A stretch of 31,877 nt of DNA from a virus. Below the pieces are notes generated by a model that saw only the letters and a list, made by a program, of their open reading frames with translations, searched no databases and was not told the origin of the DNA. Below are positions 7,005 to 16,211 of the stretch, piece by piece; the stretch's first letter is position 1, and each line of letters opens with the position of its first letter. The position numbers and the translations under genes are program-made. The stretch lies in IMG/VR virus record IMGVR_UViG_3300037247_000117, positions 1 through 31,877 of that record; one strand, given 5' to 3'.

Positions 7005-8954
7005 GTGGCAACAGCATCGTTAATGGTAAGGTTGGGCGCGGACACCACGGCGTTTCAACGCGGATTCAAGCGAGCGCAAAGTACGATAAAGAACTTCGCC
7101 CGCATATCAGGCGGAGCTATGCGCGGGCTGACCCGCCAGATATTCAGTCTTAAAAGCGCGGCAATAACGCTGGCGGCCGTGTTCGTTGCGCGCGACTTTA
7201 TCAAGACCGCCGACATGTTTGAACAGTTGGCGATCCGGCTAGAGACAATCGAGGGCAGTTCCAAGAAGGCCGAGAAGTCTCTGCGTTGGGTTAAAGAGTT
7301 CGCAAAAGATACACCGTTCAGATTGTCGGAAGTAACCGACGCGTTCATTCAGATGCGGAACTTTGGCATTGAGCCAACGGACGGCGCGTTGCAAGTCATC
7401 GGCGACACGGCAGCGGGTATGGGGAAAGACATCCGCCAAGCCGTCGAAGCTGTCGGCAAAGCGATGGTCGGTGAGAATGAACAGCTTAAGAACTTCGGAC
7501 TTGTGGCAAGGGTCGAGGGCGAAAAGTTGCGGCTATCGTGGGAGCAAAGCGGCACGCAGTTCACGCAGACGATTGACCGCAACAACCGCGATGTTATCAA
7601 GAGCACCATCCTTGCTATCTGGAATCAGAAATACGCCGGTGGCATGGAAAAGATGAAGACTTCATGGCGCGGTATATGGTCGAACATCGGCGACGCGTGG
7701 GACGAGTTCAAGGACAACGTACTTAACGAGACGGGTCTGTGGGATGCGCTCAAAATAGGGGCGAAAACGTTCGGGATTGTTGCGTCAAAAGCATTTGATT
7801 CTATTATGGAATCGCTGAAAGATAATCAGATGAGCGCACAGGATTGGACAAGCGGTCTTCTTTCTGCTATTGATGCTATACTTGTTGGGCTGGATCGATT
7901 GGTTGCCGGGATAGAAATTGTCACAGGCCTGTTCAACCAGGTCGAAATTCAATCGCTACGAATTCAGATACTTGCTGTTGGAGCGCAGAGACGTCTTGTA
8001 AAACCATTTTTCGGAGCCGACACAAGCGAGAACATACAGAAAAATCGCGCTGCTATATTGGACAAAGAATTCAAAAGGCGTCATCTTGGCAAACCATTTG
8101 GCGATGAAATAGCAGGATTTGAAGGATTGTTAGCACAGTATGATTCGTTTACTGGAACGTTGGAAGAACTGAACGACAGACTTCTTGAGCTTACAGACAA
8201 AAGCGGCGGGGCCACAAGCGCGTTGCGAGAACGAATCCAACAGTTACGCCGCGACCTACCTACTATTGCATCGCTCGCTTTTGAAACGATAACCGGGAAG
8301 GGAGTTGCGGGAGGGGTTGGCCAATTTGATAGCGGAACGGAAGCTGCCAAAAAGGGCCTATCGGATTTAGAACAAGCTGGTGTACGGGCCGGCAAAAGTA
8401 TCACCTCTGCATTTTCTGACACGTTTGCAACGATTCTTAAAGGGACAGAGAACGCCCGGCAAGCGTTCGCGCGCCTTGGTGAACGGGTACTCGACATTAT
8501 GGTACAGGTGGCAACTCAACAGCTTGTGCTTAGAGCTATCGGTGGCATAGGCGGCGCGCTTGGCGGGTTTGGCGCAGCGTCCGCAGCTCCCACCGTGCCC
8601 GTAACGATGGGGGCTGGACAAGGCGCAGGGCTTGGCGGCCCGGGCGGATTTGGGTTCGGGGTTACACCGTTTGCATCCGGCGGAATAGCAACGTCGCCAA
8701 CGAACGCTATTGTAGGGGACACGAGGTTCGGAGAAGCTATCATACCGTTAGCGGCTAGCGGTAGCGTCCCCGTCCAGTTCAAGGGCGGCGGCATGGGTGG
8801 GCAGACAAACTATTATGATTTTTCACACTCCGTTTTTCAAGACCAGCGCATTTTAGACGAACGGCTGAAAATCATTGCTCAAAGAACGTTTAACGAAGGG
8901 CTAGAAAACGACGGCGCACCGCGAGGCGCAGTAAAATCAGCGCGGAGGTTATAA
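7005..8954 (+). CDS. Tail tape measure protein (649 aa)
   Basis: GTG at 7005 is chosen because a GAGG site lies at 6994-6997 and the protein then starts MATASLMVRLGADTTAFQRG, a usual tape-measure opening. Residues about 60-200 match the tape-measure N-terminal domain (WVKEFAKDTPFRLSEVTDAF, IQMRNFGI, GMGKDIRQAVEAVGKA). Helical segments follow, then a Gly/Ala-rich hydrophobic stretch near residues 515-560. The C-terminus has the familiar ASGGIATSPTNAIVGDTRFG and EAIIPLAASG. Such proteins set tail length; 649 residues at 0.15 nm each give roughly 97 nm. It lies directly downstream of its chaperones. Confidence 0.92.
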   Translation: MATASLMVRLGADTTAFQRGFKRAQSTIKNFARISGGAMRGLTRQIFSLKSAAITLAAVFVARDFIKTADMFEQLAIRLETIEGSSKKAEKSLRWVKEFAKDTPFRLSEVTDAFIQMRNFGIEPTDGALQVIGDTAAGMGKDIRQAVEAVGKAMVGENEQLKNFGLVARVEGEKLRLSWEQSGTQFTQTIDRNNRDVIKSTILAIWNQKYAGGMEKMKTSWRGIWSNIGDAWDEFKDNVLNETGLWDALKIGAKTFGIVASKAFDSIMESLKDNQMSAQDWTSGLLSAIDAILVGLDRLVAGIEIVTGLFNQVEIQSLRIQILAVGAQRRLVKPFFGADTSENIQKNRAAILDKEFKRRHLGKPFGDEIAGFEGLLAQYDSFTGTLEELNDRLLELTDKSGGATSALRERIQQLRRDLPTIASLAFETITGKGVAGGVGQFDSGTEAAKKGLSDLEQAGVRAGKSITSAFSDTFATILKGTENARQAFARLGERVLDIMVQVATQQLVLRAIGGIGGALGGFGAASAAPTVPVTMGAGQGAGLGGPGGFGFGVTPFASGGIATSPTNAIVGDTRFGEAIIPLAASGSVPVQFKGGGMGGQTNYYDFSHSVFQDQRILDERLKIIAQRTFNEGLENDGAPRGAVKSARRL

Positions 8955-8957
8955 GAC

Positions 8958-9320
8958 ATGGCAGCCGGCGACGCATTTACATGGACGCCTAATAAGGTTA
9001 AGACGGACGAACCCGAGTTCCCTGTCGTCGTTACAGAAGCGGAATCGTTTAAGAAAGTAACCGCGCTTATCGACGTCGATGAGAATATGCGGTGGCAGCT
9101 TTTGTTTAAGAACGCATCGCTCGCAGACAGGAATGCTATCCTTGCGCATTTCAGAGATCAAAGCGGCGGATACTTTCCGTTCTCCTGGACTACCGTACCC
9201 GCGTATGTTGAAGCCGGAGCTAATCAGACGGTGCGATATAAGATCGAAGGCGGGTATAACGAGACGCCGCTAGATCATTATAAGTTCCGGCTTGTGATAA
9301 CGTTGGAGTTGGTGGTGTAA
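8958..9320 (+). CDS. Minor tail protein in the gpM position (120 aa)
   Basis: The gene lies three bases after the tape measure gene and one base overlaps the gpL-like gene, matching the tape measure, M, L order of lambda-type tail tips. Visible features are an N-terminal beta segment (FTWTPNKVKTDEPEF), a central helix (LADRNAILAHFRDQSGG), YFPFSWTTVPAYVE, and a final beta pair ending in VITLELVV. A distal tail role is supported by order and by the F-x-W-x-x-P pattern of minor tail proteins, but the match is weak. The TAATG junction suggests coupling. Confidence 0.68.
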   Translation: MAAGDAFTWTPNKVKTDEPEFPVVVTEAESFKKVTALIDVDENMRWQLLFKNASLADRNAILAHFRDQSGGYFPFSWTTVPAYVEAGANQTVRYKIEGGYNETPLDHYKFRLVITLELVV

Positions 9321-11461
9321 TGAAGGAACTTGAACAGGCTGTTCTCGATGAGATGTTCGCTAGTCAGATGCGTCCCGTTAATCTCATTACGTTTGAACTC
9401 GACGGGCTGACATTGCGGTACGCGGCCAGCAAAACAAACGTCACGTTTGACGGCGACACATACACCGCGAAAGCGTTTGAATATGGCGACGTGCTACAGA
9501 CGTCTGAAGGACAGATAGGACGCGTCTCTGTTCGCATGGACAATGTAGGCGCAACGTTAAGCGCGTTCGCCGCAAGCTATGTATTTGCGGGCCGCACGAT
9601 GTTCATATATAAAGTGTACCGGGACGCGCTTGGAGCCGGGGCGAATTTTGAAGAGGTGTTTCGCGGCAAGATGGAAGCCCCCCGGTTTACTAACACGTTG
9701 ATGGAACTGACCGCTACCGCTGGCGCATCGTTGACCCGCAGATACCCACATAGAATTTATCAACGGTTATGTCCGCATACATTTGGCGCAGGGGATTGCG
9801 CTCGTGAATTAGAGGGCGAGGTGAGCGGGCAAGGGTCAATCGGAAATGAGAAGTTTGAGTTCGTTGTTGGTTCTGAAGCCACAGATATTGGCGCGTATAG
9901 CGGCACGGTCACAGATGGGACAAGTACAAAGATATTTGATGCCGACGATTTTATTGGACATGAGAATGATGCGTGGAATGGTAGGCAGTTGACGTGGATA
10001 TCAGGCGTTGACAATGAAGGCTTGTTTGAAAACATCGACGACTTTGATTCAACGAACGGGCGGTTTACGTTTACGGTAGGATTTGTGGGCCCGCCGGGGA
10101 CGGGCGATCTGTTTGTAATCGGCGCGGTGTTCGTGGGCTATAGAATACAATGGAAGACCGGCAACAATGCCGGAGAGTTTGCGCAGATAAGTTCGTTCGT
10201 GCCACATCATAACGCGTTCGGCGGCGATGCGTTCTTTGCCGTGGACGCTGGCGACGCGTTCACCGCAGACATCGAGGCAGGCGACACGTTTATAATCAGC
10301 AACGCCGATCTAGAACGGGCTCCGTTAAAACAATCTGATACGTTGAGCGCGACAAGCTCAGATGATGTCACGGCCATTGACAACACCCGGTCGGAAGCAG
10401 ACGATTTCTGGAACTTTGGGAAACTGACTATTACGAATGGCGCGGTTACGGAGACGCGGACGGTCGTGACTTTTGTGAACAGCACAAGCACGTTCACGGT
10501 AGACCTGCCGTATTCGTTTACGCCTACCAGCGGCGACAGCTATTCTGTAATAGCGGGATGTGATAAATCATGGGTGGCATGTCAGGCCCGGGACGTTGAC
10601 GAGCTTATGGCAAACGAAGGGTTTGAGGCTGCCGACTTACGTGTATGGTCGTATGTCAACGGTCTTATTGATTCGCTTGAAAGTGAAATCAGCAAAACAA
10701 TCGGGTCTGACACTACGAAGACTACTGGCAACGGATATGTAGACGATGAGTTTAACGGTAGAGAACTCAGGTTCACAAGTCCGAACAGCACAAACTTTCG
10801 ACTGTCGAGAGATGTTTCAGACTTCGATGCGCAAGCAGGAAAAGGGAAATTTACAACAGTTGCCTTTCCAGATTTTATGGGGTTGCGGGCTACTGGGTCC
10901 AGCACACGAGACGCCCCATATGATGTTGAATTCGTTGCCACTGACAATACGATCACCCGCGACAACCTAACGTATACGGTTGAGGCCGCCGCAAAACAAG
11001 GCGGGGCCGTAGGCTTGAACATAACGGCGGGCGCGGCGCAAGATTTTGAACTGGGACAAACGGTGTTATCAGGCTACGAAGAACGGGACGCGCTCACCGC
11101 CACGGCATCTATCAACATCGACAATGCGGCTACCGTCACGAGCATCACATTAAAAATATACGTCATGTACGATGGGAGTTCGCGGGCGTGGGAACTGTTA
11201 GGCTCCGACTCATTCAACGTTGCGACAAAAGGCAGTTGGCAGACGGCGACGATTTCAGCTATCGAAACGGACGGAGCAAAGGTTCTAAAGATTATTAAGT
11301 TTGCTATCGAAGGCGTGGCATTGAATGGCACGGTCTTTATTGACGACTGTTCAATGACGCGGAACGTTGTGCCATACGGGCCGGTTGCGGACAATACAGA
11401 AAACTTCGGCGGATTTATACACATCGGTCGAGAGGGAGACATGCCCCTTGTTGGGATCTAA
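9320..11461 (+). CDS. Tail tip protein, gpL / DUF2163-like core with large inserted modules (713 aa)
   Basis: Residues 1-160 form the gpL-like N-terminal part, ending in YPHRIYQRLCPHTFGAGDC. Cys151-x8-Cys160 and Cys414-x6-Cys421 (in IAGCDKSWVACQAR) have the spacing of the four cysteines that, as I recall, hold an iron-sulfur cluster in lambda gpL. The family's closing motif occurs only at the end, as NTENFGGFIHIG (692-703). Between these core pieces sit two blocks: about 250 residues of repeated beta modules (near 192-410), and a carbohydrate-binding-like region (about 431-682, from NEGFEAADLRVW to VFIDDCSMT) with another module nested in it. The core acts at the tail tip; the inserts probably face outward. 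Usual relatives are about 200-300 residues. Confidence 0.8.
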   Translation: MKELEQAVLDEMFASQMRPVNLITFELDGLTLRYAASKTNVTFDGDTYTAKAFEYGDVLQTSEGQIGRVSVRMDNVGATLSAFAASYVFAGRTMFIYKVYRDALGAGANFEEVFRGKMEAPRFTNTLMELTATAGASLTRRYPHRIYQRLCPHTFGAGDCARELEGEVSGQGSIGNEKFEFVVGSEATDIGAYSGTVTDGTSTKIFDADDFIGHENDAWNGRQLTWISGVDNEGLFENIDDFDSTNGRFTFTVGFVGPPGTGDLFVIGAVFVGYRIQWKTGNNAGEFAQISSFVPHHNAFGGDAFFAVDAGDAFTADIEAGDTFIISNADLERAPLKQSDTLSATSSDDVTAIDNTRSEADDFWNFGKLTITNGAVTETRTVVTFVNSTSTFTVDLPYSFTPTSGDSYSVIAGCDKSWVACQARDVDELMANEGFEAADLRVWSYVNGLIDSLESEISKTIGSDTTKTTGNGYVDDEFNGRELRFTSPNSTNFRLSRDVSDFDAQAGKGKFTTVAFPDFMGLRATGSSTRDAPYDVEFVATDNTITRDNLTYTVEAAAKQGGAVGLNITAGAAQDFELGQTVLSGYEERDALTATASINIDNAATVTSITLKIYVMYDGSSRAWELLGSDSFNVATKGSWQTATISAIETDGAKVLKIIKFAIEGVALNGTVFIDDCSMTRNVVPYGPVADNTENFGGFIHIGREGDMPLVGI

Positions 11462-11921
11462 AAAGAAAAAAGAGCAGAAACCCAAAAAGGTTAAGAGGAC
11501 ATACGAAGTGCGCCGGGTGGCTACGCCGCCGGATGTCGTCATGGTATCGAGGTATAAGGATAACTTTGACGAACTCACAACCAGTATGTCCCGAGACGAA
11601 ATGATTCAGCTTTTAATGAGCGGGCTGACTGTGCCGAATTCAGTAGTAGCATGGGGTGTGTGGGATAACGCCAACAGATTGCGAGGTTATCTGGTTGCGC
11701 TCAATACTATCTACCCGCCGTTGTCGCAAGGCATCTCTATTATATACGCACATTCAACAGCTCCAACATCGGCGCAACGGAAAGTCTTGGTAGAGGTCGA
11801 GACGTGGGCGAAAGAGTTGGGCGCGAACAGTATAATGATTCACACCAAGCACCCCGGTCTATTGTTCGCAAAATTTGGGTTTGTCGACAGCCACATGGTA
11901 ACGATGGAAAAACAGATATGA
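11448..11921 (+). CDS. GNAT-like N-acetyltransferase fold protein (about 157 aa)
   Basis: No good ATG exists near the start. TTG at 11448, overlapping the end of the tip gene and preceded by GAGGGAG (11432-11438), is the best start. A very basic N-terminus (KKKKEQKPKKVKR) precedes a domain with a central VVAWGVWDNANRLRGYLVAL strand pair and a C-terminal AKELGANSIMIHTKH, then LLFAKFGFV, which fits the last strand-helix-strand of GNAT acetyltransferases. The acetyl-CoA loop (Q/RxxGxG/A) is not clearly present, so the fold may be kept without activity. It sits in the gpK position between the gpL-like and gpJ-like genes and ends with an ATGA overlap. Confidence 0.6.
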   Translation: MLGSKKKKEQKPKKVKRTYEVRRVATPPDVVMVSRYKDNFDELTTSMSRDEMIQLLMSGLTVPNSVVAWGVWDNANRLRGYLVALNTIYPPLSQGISIIYAHSTAPTSAQRKVLVEVETWAKELGANSIMIHTKHPGLLFAKFGFVDSHMVTMEKQI

Positions 11922-14900
11922 AGCTGTTGCGCATACTTGTAGCCGCGCTCGTTCTGTGGTTCATACTGTTTGTGCCGGGCGCAGAGAAAGAGTCAGAGCC
12001 GCCCGATGTATATATGGCAGTGCCGACGCTTATCGTTGCCGGCATAGTGATCACAGCCCAACTCTTGTATACGTTTGCGAACGACACCATTCTGCTCATA
12101 ACGTCGCCGCTATTATACCTGTTGAGGAAATCACAAGAACAAGACCTACAAGACGGTAATACATATTTCGGTGACACGATCCGAGACACAACGTCAAACG
12201 AAACGCCGATACCGTTAGCGGTCGGCAGCGTTCGTCTCGGCGCAAACAAGGTCCGTATGAGCGAACCGGGCAAGACCAAGCGCGTGTTCGATCTCACGGT
12301 ATGCCAAGGCGAAATCGAAAGTTTCGATCAGACATGGGTCAACGATATTTTGTGGGAAGACCTGAAAGGCAATGCAACGAATGACGCCCATACTAAAATA
12401 GAATATCTTGGGACAAAATATCAACAGGCGGACTTCCGTTTCGATGCAACGACAGAGCAGGCGGAATCATACCGGGGCATAGCGTATGTTGCGGCGCGGG
12501 TAAAGGCCACGCCACAGATGGGCGGCGACCCCACGTTCGTATTCCAGATCAAGGGGAAAAAGATTCCTACGTTGGCGGCCCTTTCGGTCGATGCGTTTAC
12601 CAACACCCCTGCGGTGATCTTGCGTTACATCATAAGCGAACTCGAAGGGAAGTCAGACGCCGAGATTGACACCGCTGAATTCCAGGTGTTAGAAACCTAT
12701 TGTGACACCGTGCCGACGGACGGGACTGAAGCTCGATACCAGTTCGACTATGTGTTCGATGTCAGATCGTCATTGAACGATATGAAAAAGCTGTTATGGG
12801 AATCGTTTAACGGTCGTACCATATGGAGTCAGGGCAAGATCAAACCCGTATGGGAAAGGGACTTGAACTACGGGACCGGCACGGCTACGGCTGTCACGGT
12901 CGGGAAAGAGAAATACGAGTTCACGGACGGTGCTTTGGCCGGTGTTCATTCCGACAACCATTTCATCGGCTATGTGCTCAAGTGGACGTCCGGTAACAAC
13001 GCCAATGAACAGGCAGAGATACTTGAGTATGTCGGCGCGTCGGGCCTCATAACGTGCGCTGTAGGCGCGTTCACTGCCGACATAGTGGTAACGGATGCCT
13101 ATGAACTTGTCGCCTGTTACACGTTCACGCTAGACAATATCGTCCGGGGTACGTTTGGGTTCGCCCAACAGACGACGCCCAACATTGTGCGGGTCCACTA
13201 TATCAATGGCGAACGCGACTGGAAAAAAGATAGCGTTGAGATTCGGGACGAAGACCTGATAGATAGACACGGCGAAATTCTGGATGAACGGAATCTATGG
13301 TATATTACGCGACCGGAAGTTGCCCGACGTCGAGCTCAATTCATATTTGATAAGGGCCGGGTGATGGATTACCTGACAGAGTTCACCGGGTTCACGTCGG
13401 CGGCCAAGCTGGAAGTGTTTGACGTCGTGGCTGTGTCACACGTAACGCCGGGGTGGACTTTGAAACGGTTCTTAGTACGCGAAAAGTTCCAAGACTCGTT
13501 AGGCCGTCCGCGTGTAAGTCTGGAAGCATACGACAGCAACATCTATCACGACCGGGAAGCCACAAAACAAACCGGCTACTATCCCGACGTGGTATCGCAG
13601 TTTGAACCTACCAGCATCGAAGACATTACATTGACTGAAGACTTTGAAATTCAGTCCGGCTACTACTATCCGATAGTACGCATCACGTTTACCCTGCCAG
13701 CCGGAAACGATTATCGGTTTTGGGCATACGCCGAGATATGGGTTGCGACCGATAGGGACGGCGTGCCCACGGACGCTGACTATATCATGCGAGAGACATC
13801 GAGTGACGGCACGACGGGCGCGGTGATATCGGGGTTGCAAGCAGAGTTCGAGGGCGGCGACACAGTCTATGTCAAGATACTGAGCGTCAATGTAAACGGC
13901 GCGAAAGAAGAACTCGAAGACGTTGACGCGACTACCATCACGCTAGTGGCCTACGCGCCGATAACACCGCCGACGTTCACGGCGGGATGCTGGACTACAG
14001 CAGTCATCGGGGCTGGCGATAGCAGCATTACGGTTACAAATACCAACGACTTCCCGGCCAGTGGGACAGCTCGGATACACGACCCCGCTGGCATAGATGA
14101 GTTCACGTTCAGCGGCAAGACAGCGACAACTTTCACGGGGATACCCGGTGGGGGGGATGACGCTGTGACGGCGCATACAACCATCGGGTTGCCCGTCACG
14201 CCCGCCAATACGAAACACATTGAGATCATGTCGAGTGACGGCGAACTGCATTTCTATGGGGACCGTGGCGACACCACTATAGAAGAGATTGCAACAATAG
14301 GAATAAAAACAAGCGGTGGTGATAAGGTAATAGGCAGCTTCGGTTCCGGTGATACGTCCCATATAGCGATACAAGCCGAGTCTTCTAGTGCCGATGCTAT
14401 TGTTGGGACTTCGTCTACAAACAACGGGGTTGCTGGCATAACTAACGGTCTTGTCGCTGGAAAGTCCGGCGTTATTGGCATATCTAATTTGGACGGGTAC
14501 GGCGTTACGGGTTTTATAAGCGATGAAGCTGATGTATCTGCTGTCCGCGGGTGGATAGGTAGTGCCACGTTGCCGGATTTGGTTAATGGTTCTTGTTTTG
14601 TCGCTCAGCATTCTGGTGCGGGTGACGCAACGTTTGATTTTTGGTTATCTATCCCAAACGTGCGCTGGCGAATGGGAATCGACAACTCCGTCGCAGGCGA
14701 TCCGTTCGTGCTGTCCACAGACCACGACCTTGCAAACGCCGTGTTGACCGTAACGACTGCGGGCGCGTTTACGCTTGGCGGGGATGTTAGCATCACCGGG
14801 AATTTAGGAGTAGGCATAGCGATTCCAGAGACCAGACTACACGTTGCAGAGGGAACTTTTGCCGACATCCCAATGTTTGAAAGAACCGGGGCTAATACAA

Positions 14901-15808
14901 ATGCTATATGGGCTTCTGGGAAAATAAGGTCTACGCACACTGGGAACATGGGCGATGACTTTGGAACTGGTTTATTCTTTTACATACAAGATGACGCAGC
15001 CACCGAAAACGTAATTGCTAGTATATCGGCGACACGGGAAGGGGCCGATGATAGCGGCAAACTTGAACTGCAAACAGTTAGTGCAGGAGCTAGGTCAACA
15101 AAGGTAACTATCCTGCCTGGCGGCAACGTAGGCATACTTACTGCGGACCCGAGAACTCTACTAGATGTTAACGGAATCGCTACCATAGAAGACACCCTGA
15201 TTCTTTCTAAGACCTCCGGCAAAGGAATAAAAGTTGATACCACAACGCCGACGTTTGGGTGGCGCGACCTATTAGGAGACGTGTTTGCGCGGAACACGGG
15301 GGCAAGCAAACCGACGTTTGCGGTCTATCAAGACACATTAAGAGAGTTTCAGTTTGCCGCAGGCGACGAAGAGTATTTTAAGTTTCACATCCCACACGAC
15401 TACGTTGCGGGCACGGATGTCTTTCTACACATTCATTGGTCGCACACGGGGGCTCTTGTAACCGGGGGCACGATCACGTTTGAAGTCGAAACTACTTATG
15501 CGAAGGGGCATAACCAAGCGGCGTTCCACGGATCGGCCGACGGAACATTTGTTGGCACCGCGTCAACGACTCAATACCAGCACATAATCAGTGAAGTCCA
15601 ACTTTCCGATCCGACGCCTGTAGGCTTAGAGATTGAGACAGGCGATCTAGAACCGGACGGGGTAATTATAATGCGTATATTATTGGATGCTAACGCCATA
15701 ACCGTATCGGGCGGTGGTGTGCCGGACCCATTCATTCATTTCGTAGACATCCACTATCAATCCACGAACATCGGGACGAAGGATAAGGTTCCTGATTTCT
15801 ATAGTTAG
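11918..15808 (+). CDS. Central tail tip / fibre protein, gpJ-like, with N-terminal membrane-like segments (1296 aa)
   Basis: The ATG at 11918 overlaps the preceding stop. Hydrophobic segments occupy about residues 3-19, 33-52 and 57-69, like a fused gpI-type start. A gpJ-like tip region follows, beginning near PIPLAVGSVRLGANKV (97-112). A module shared with the gpL-like protein interrupts it near 320-404 (YVLKWTSGNNANEQAEILEY). After RRAQFIFDKGRVMDYL and the end of the tip core come a fibronectin-like domain (about 583-680) and a beta-rich shaft with VGIAIPETRLHV and VGILTADPRTLLDV. The C-terminal domain starts near 1114 (WRDLLGDVFARN, then FHIPHDY) and is the probable receptor-binding end. 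Confidence 0.88.
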   Translation: MKLLRILVAALVLWFILFVPGAEKESEPPDVYMAVPTLIVAGIVITAQLLYTFANDTILLITSPLLYLLRKSQEQDLQDGNTYFGDTIRDTTSNETPIPLAVGSVRLGANKVRMSEPGKTKRVFDLTVCQGEIESFDQTWVNDILWEDLKGNATNDAHTKIEYLGTKYQQADFRFDATTEQAESYRGIAYVAARVKATPQMGGDPTFVFQIKGKKIPTLAALSVDAFTNTPAVILRYIISELEGKSDAEIDTAEFQVLETYCDTVPTDGTEARYQFDYVFDVRSSLNDMKKLLWESFNGRTIWSQGKIKPVWERDLNYGTGTATAVTVGKEKYEFTDGALAGVHSDNHFIGYVLKWTSGNNANEQAEILEYVGASGLITCAVGAFTADIVVTDAYELVACYTFTLDNIVRGTFGFAQQTTPNIVRVHYINGERDWKKDSVEIRDEDLIDRHGEILDERNLWYITRPEVARRRAQFIFDKGRVMDYLTEFTGFTSAAKLEVFDVVAVSHVTPGWTLKRFLVREKFQDSLGRPRVSLEAYDSNIYHDREATKQTGYYPDVVSQFEPTSIEDITLTEDFEIQSGYYYPIVRITFTLPAGNDYRFWAYAEIWVATDRDGVPTDADYIMRETSSDGTTGAVISGLQAEFEGGDTVYVKILSVNVNGAKEELEDVDATTITLVAYAPITPPTFTAGCWTTAVIGAGDSSITVTNTNDFPASGTARIHDPAGIDEFTFSGKTATTFTGIPGGGDDAVTAHTTIGLPVTPANTKHIEIMSSDGELHFYGDRGDTTIEEIATIGIKTSGGDKVIGSFGSGDTSHIAIQAESSSADAIVGTSSTNNGVAGITNGLVAGKSGVIGISNLDGYGVTGFISDEADVSAVRGWIGSATLPDLVNGSCFVAQHSGAGDATFDFWLSIPNVRWRMGIDNSVAGDPFVLSTDHDLANAVLTVTTAGAFTLGGDVSITGNLGVGIAIPETRLHVAEGTFADIPMFERTGANTNAIWASGKIRSTHTGNMGDDFGTGLFFYIQDDAATENVIASISATREGADDSGKLELQTVSAGARSTKVTILPGGNVGILTADPRTLLDVNGIATIEDTLILSKTSGKGIKVDTTTPTFGWRDLLGDVFARNTGASKPTFAVYQDTLREFQFAAGDEEYFKFHIPHDYVAGTDVFLHIHWSHTGALVTGGTITFEVETTYAKGHNQAAFHGSADGTFVGTASTTQYQHIISEVQLSDPTPVGLEIETGDLEPDGVIIMRILLDANAITVSGGGVPDPFIHFVDIHYQSTNIGTKDKVPDFYS

Positions 15809-15854
15809 AACAAAAGACAACAACTGGTGGACAGTACACAAGAAAGGATAAGAG

Positions 15855-16211
15855 ATGGGTTCATCAAAGGCTAGGGGATACAAGATAACTATGGCAGGCG
15901 TAGTGGCGGCGTTAGCTATTCTAGGCACTGCGCTCAGCATCGGTTCAAAGTTTAACGCTGTAGAATACCAGACCAACGAGGTAACAAAACACGTCGACCA
16001 GAATACGGATAAGCTGGACGCTGTAGAATCTGAAGTTGACCGGCACGACGAACAGTTAAAAGCACAAGCGGAAACTGCAAAGGAAATCAAAGCCGGTATT
16101 GATTCCATCTTAATCGAGCAACGAACAGTTTCGAGCAATGTCGCTCGGCTGCAATCTGACACGGCTCATATCAGTGACGATATTGCGGCATTAAAAGCAG
16201 CGATACAATGA
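15855..16211 (+). CDS. Membrane-anchored coiled-coil protein of the lysis cassette (118 aa)
   Basis: AAAGGATAAGAG lies just upstream of the ATG at 15855. One transmembrane segment (about residues 12-31, TMAGVVAALAILGTALSIG) follows a short basic N-terminus. The rest (about 35-118) is a long heptad-rich coiled coil with no Pro or Cys. This N-in, C-out plan resembles an i-spanin or a XhlA-type lysis accessory. The gene overlaps the amidase by four bases and a holin follows, which places it in the lysis module. I found no Rz1-like lipoprotein frame embedded in it, so the spanin role is unproven. Confidence 0.7.
   Translation: MGSSKARGYKITMAGVVAALAILGTALSIGSKFNAVEYQTNEVTKHVDQNTDKLDAVESEVDRHDEQLKAQAETAKEIKAGIDSILIEQRTVSSNVARLQSDTAHISDDIAALKAAIQ

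Noticed and set aside
13943-14611. Antisense frame of 222 codons inside the gpJ-like gene
   Set aside because: It is a shadow of a long, family-matching + strand gene, rich in Arg and Cys as expected of such shadows.
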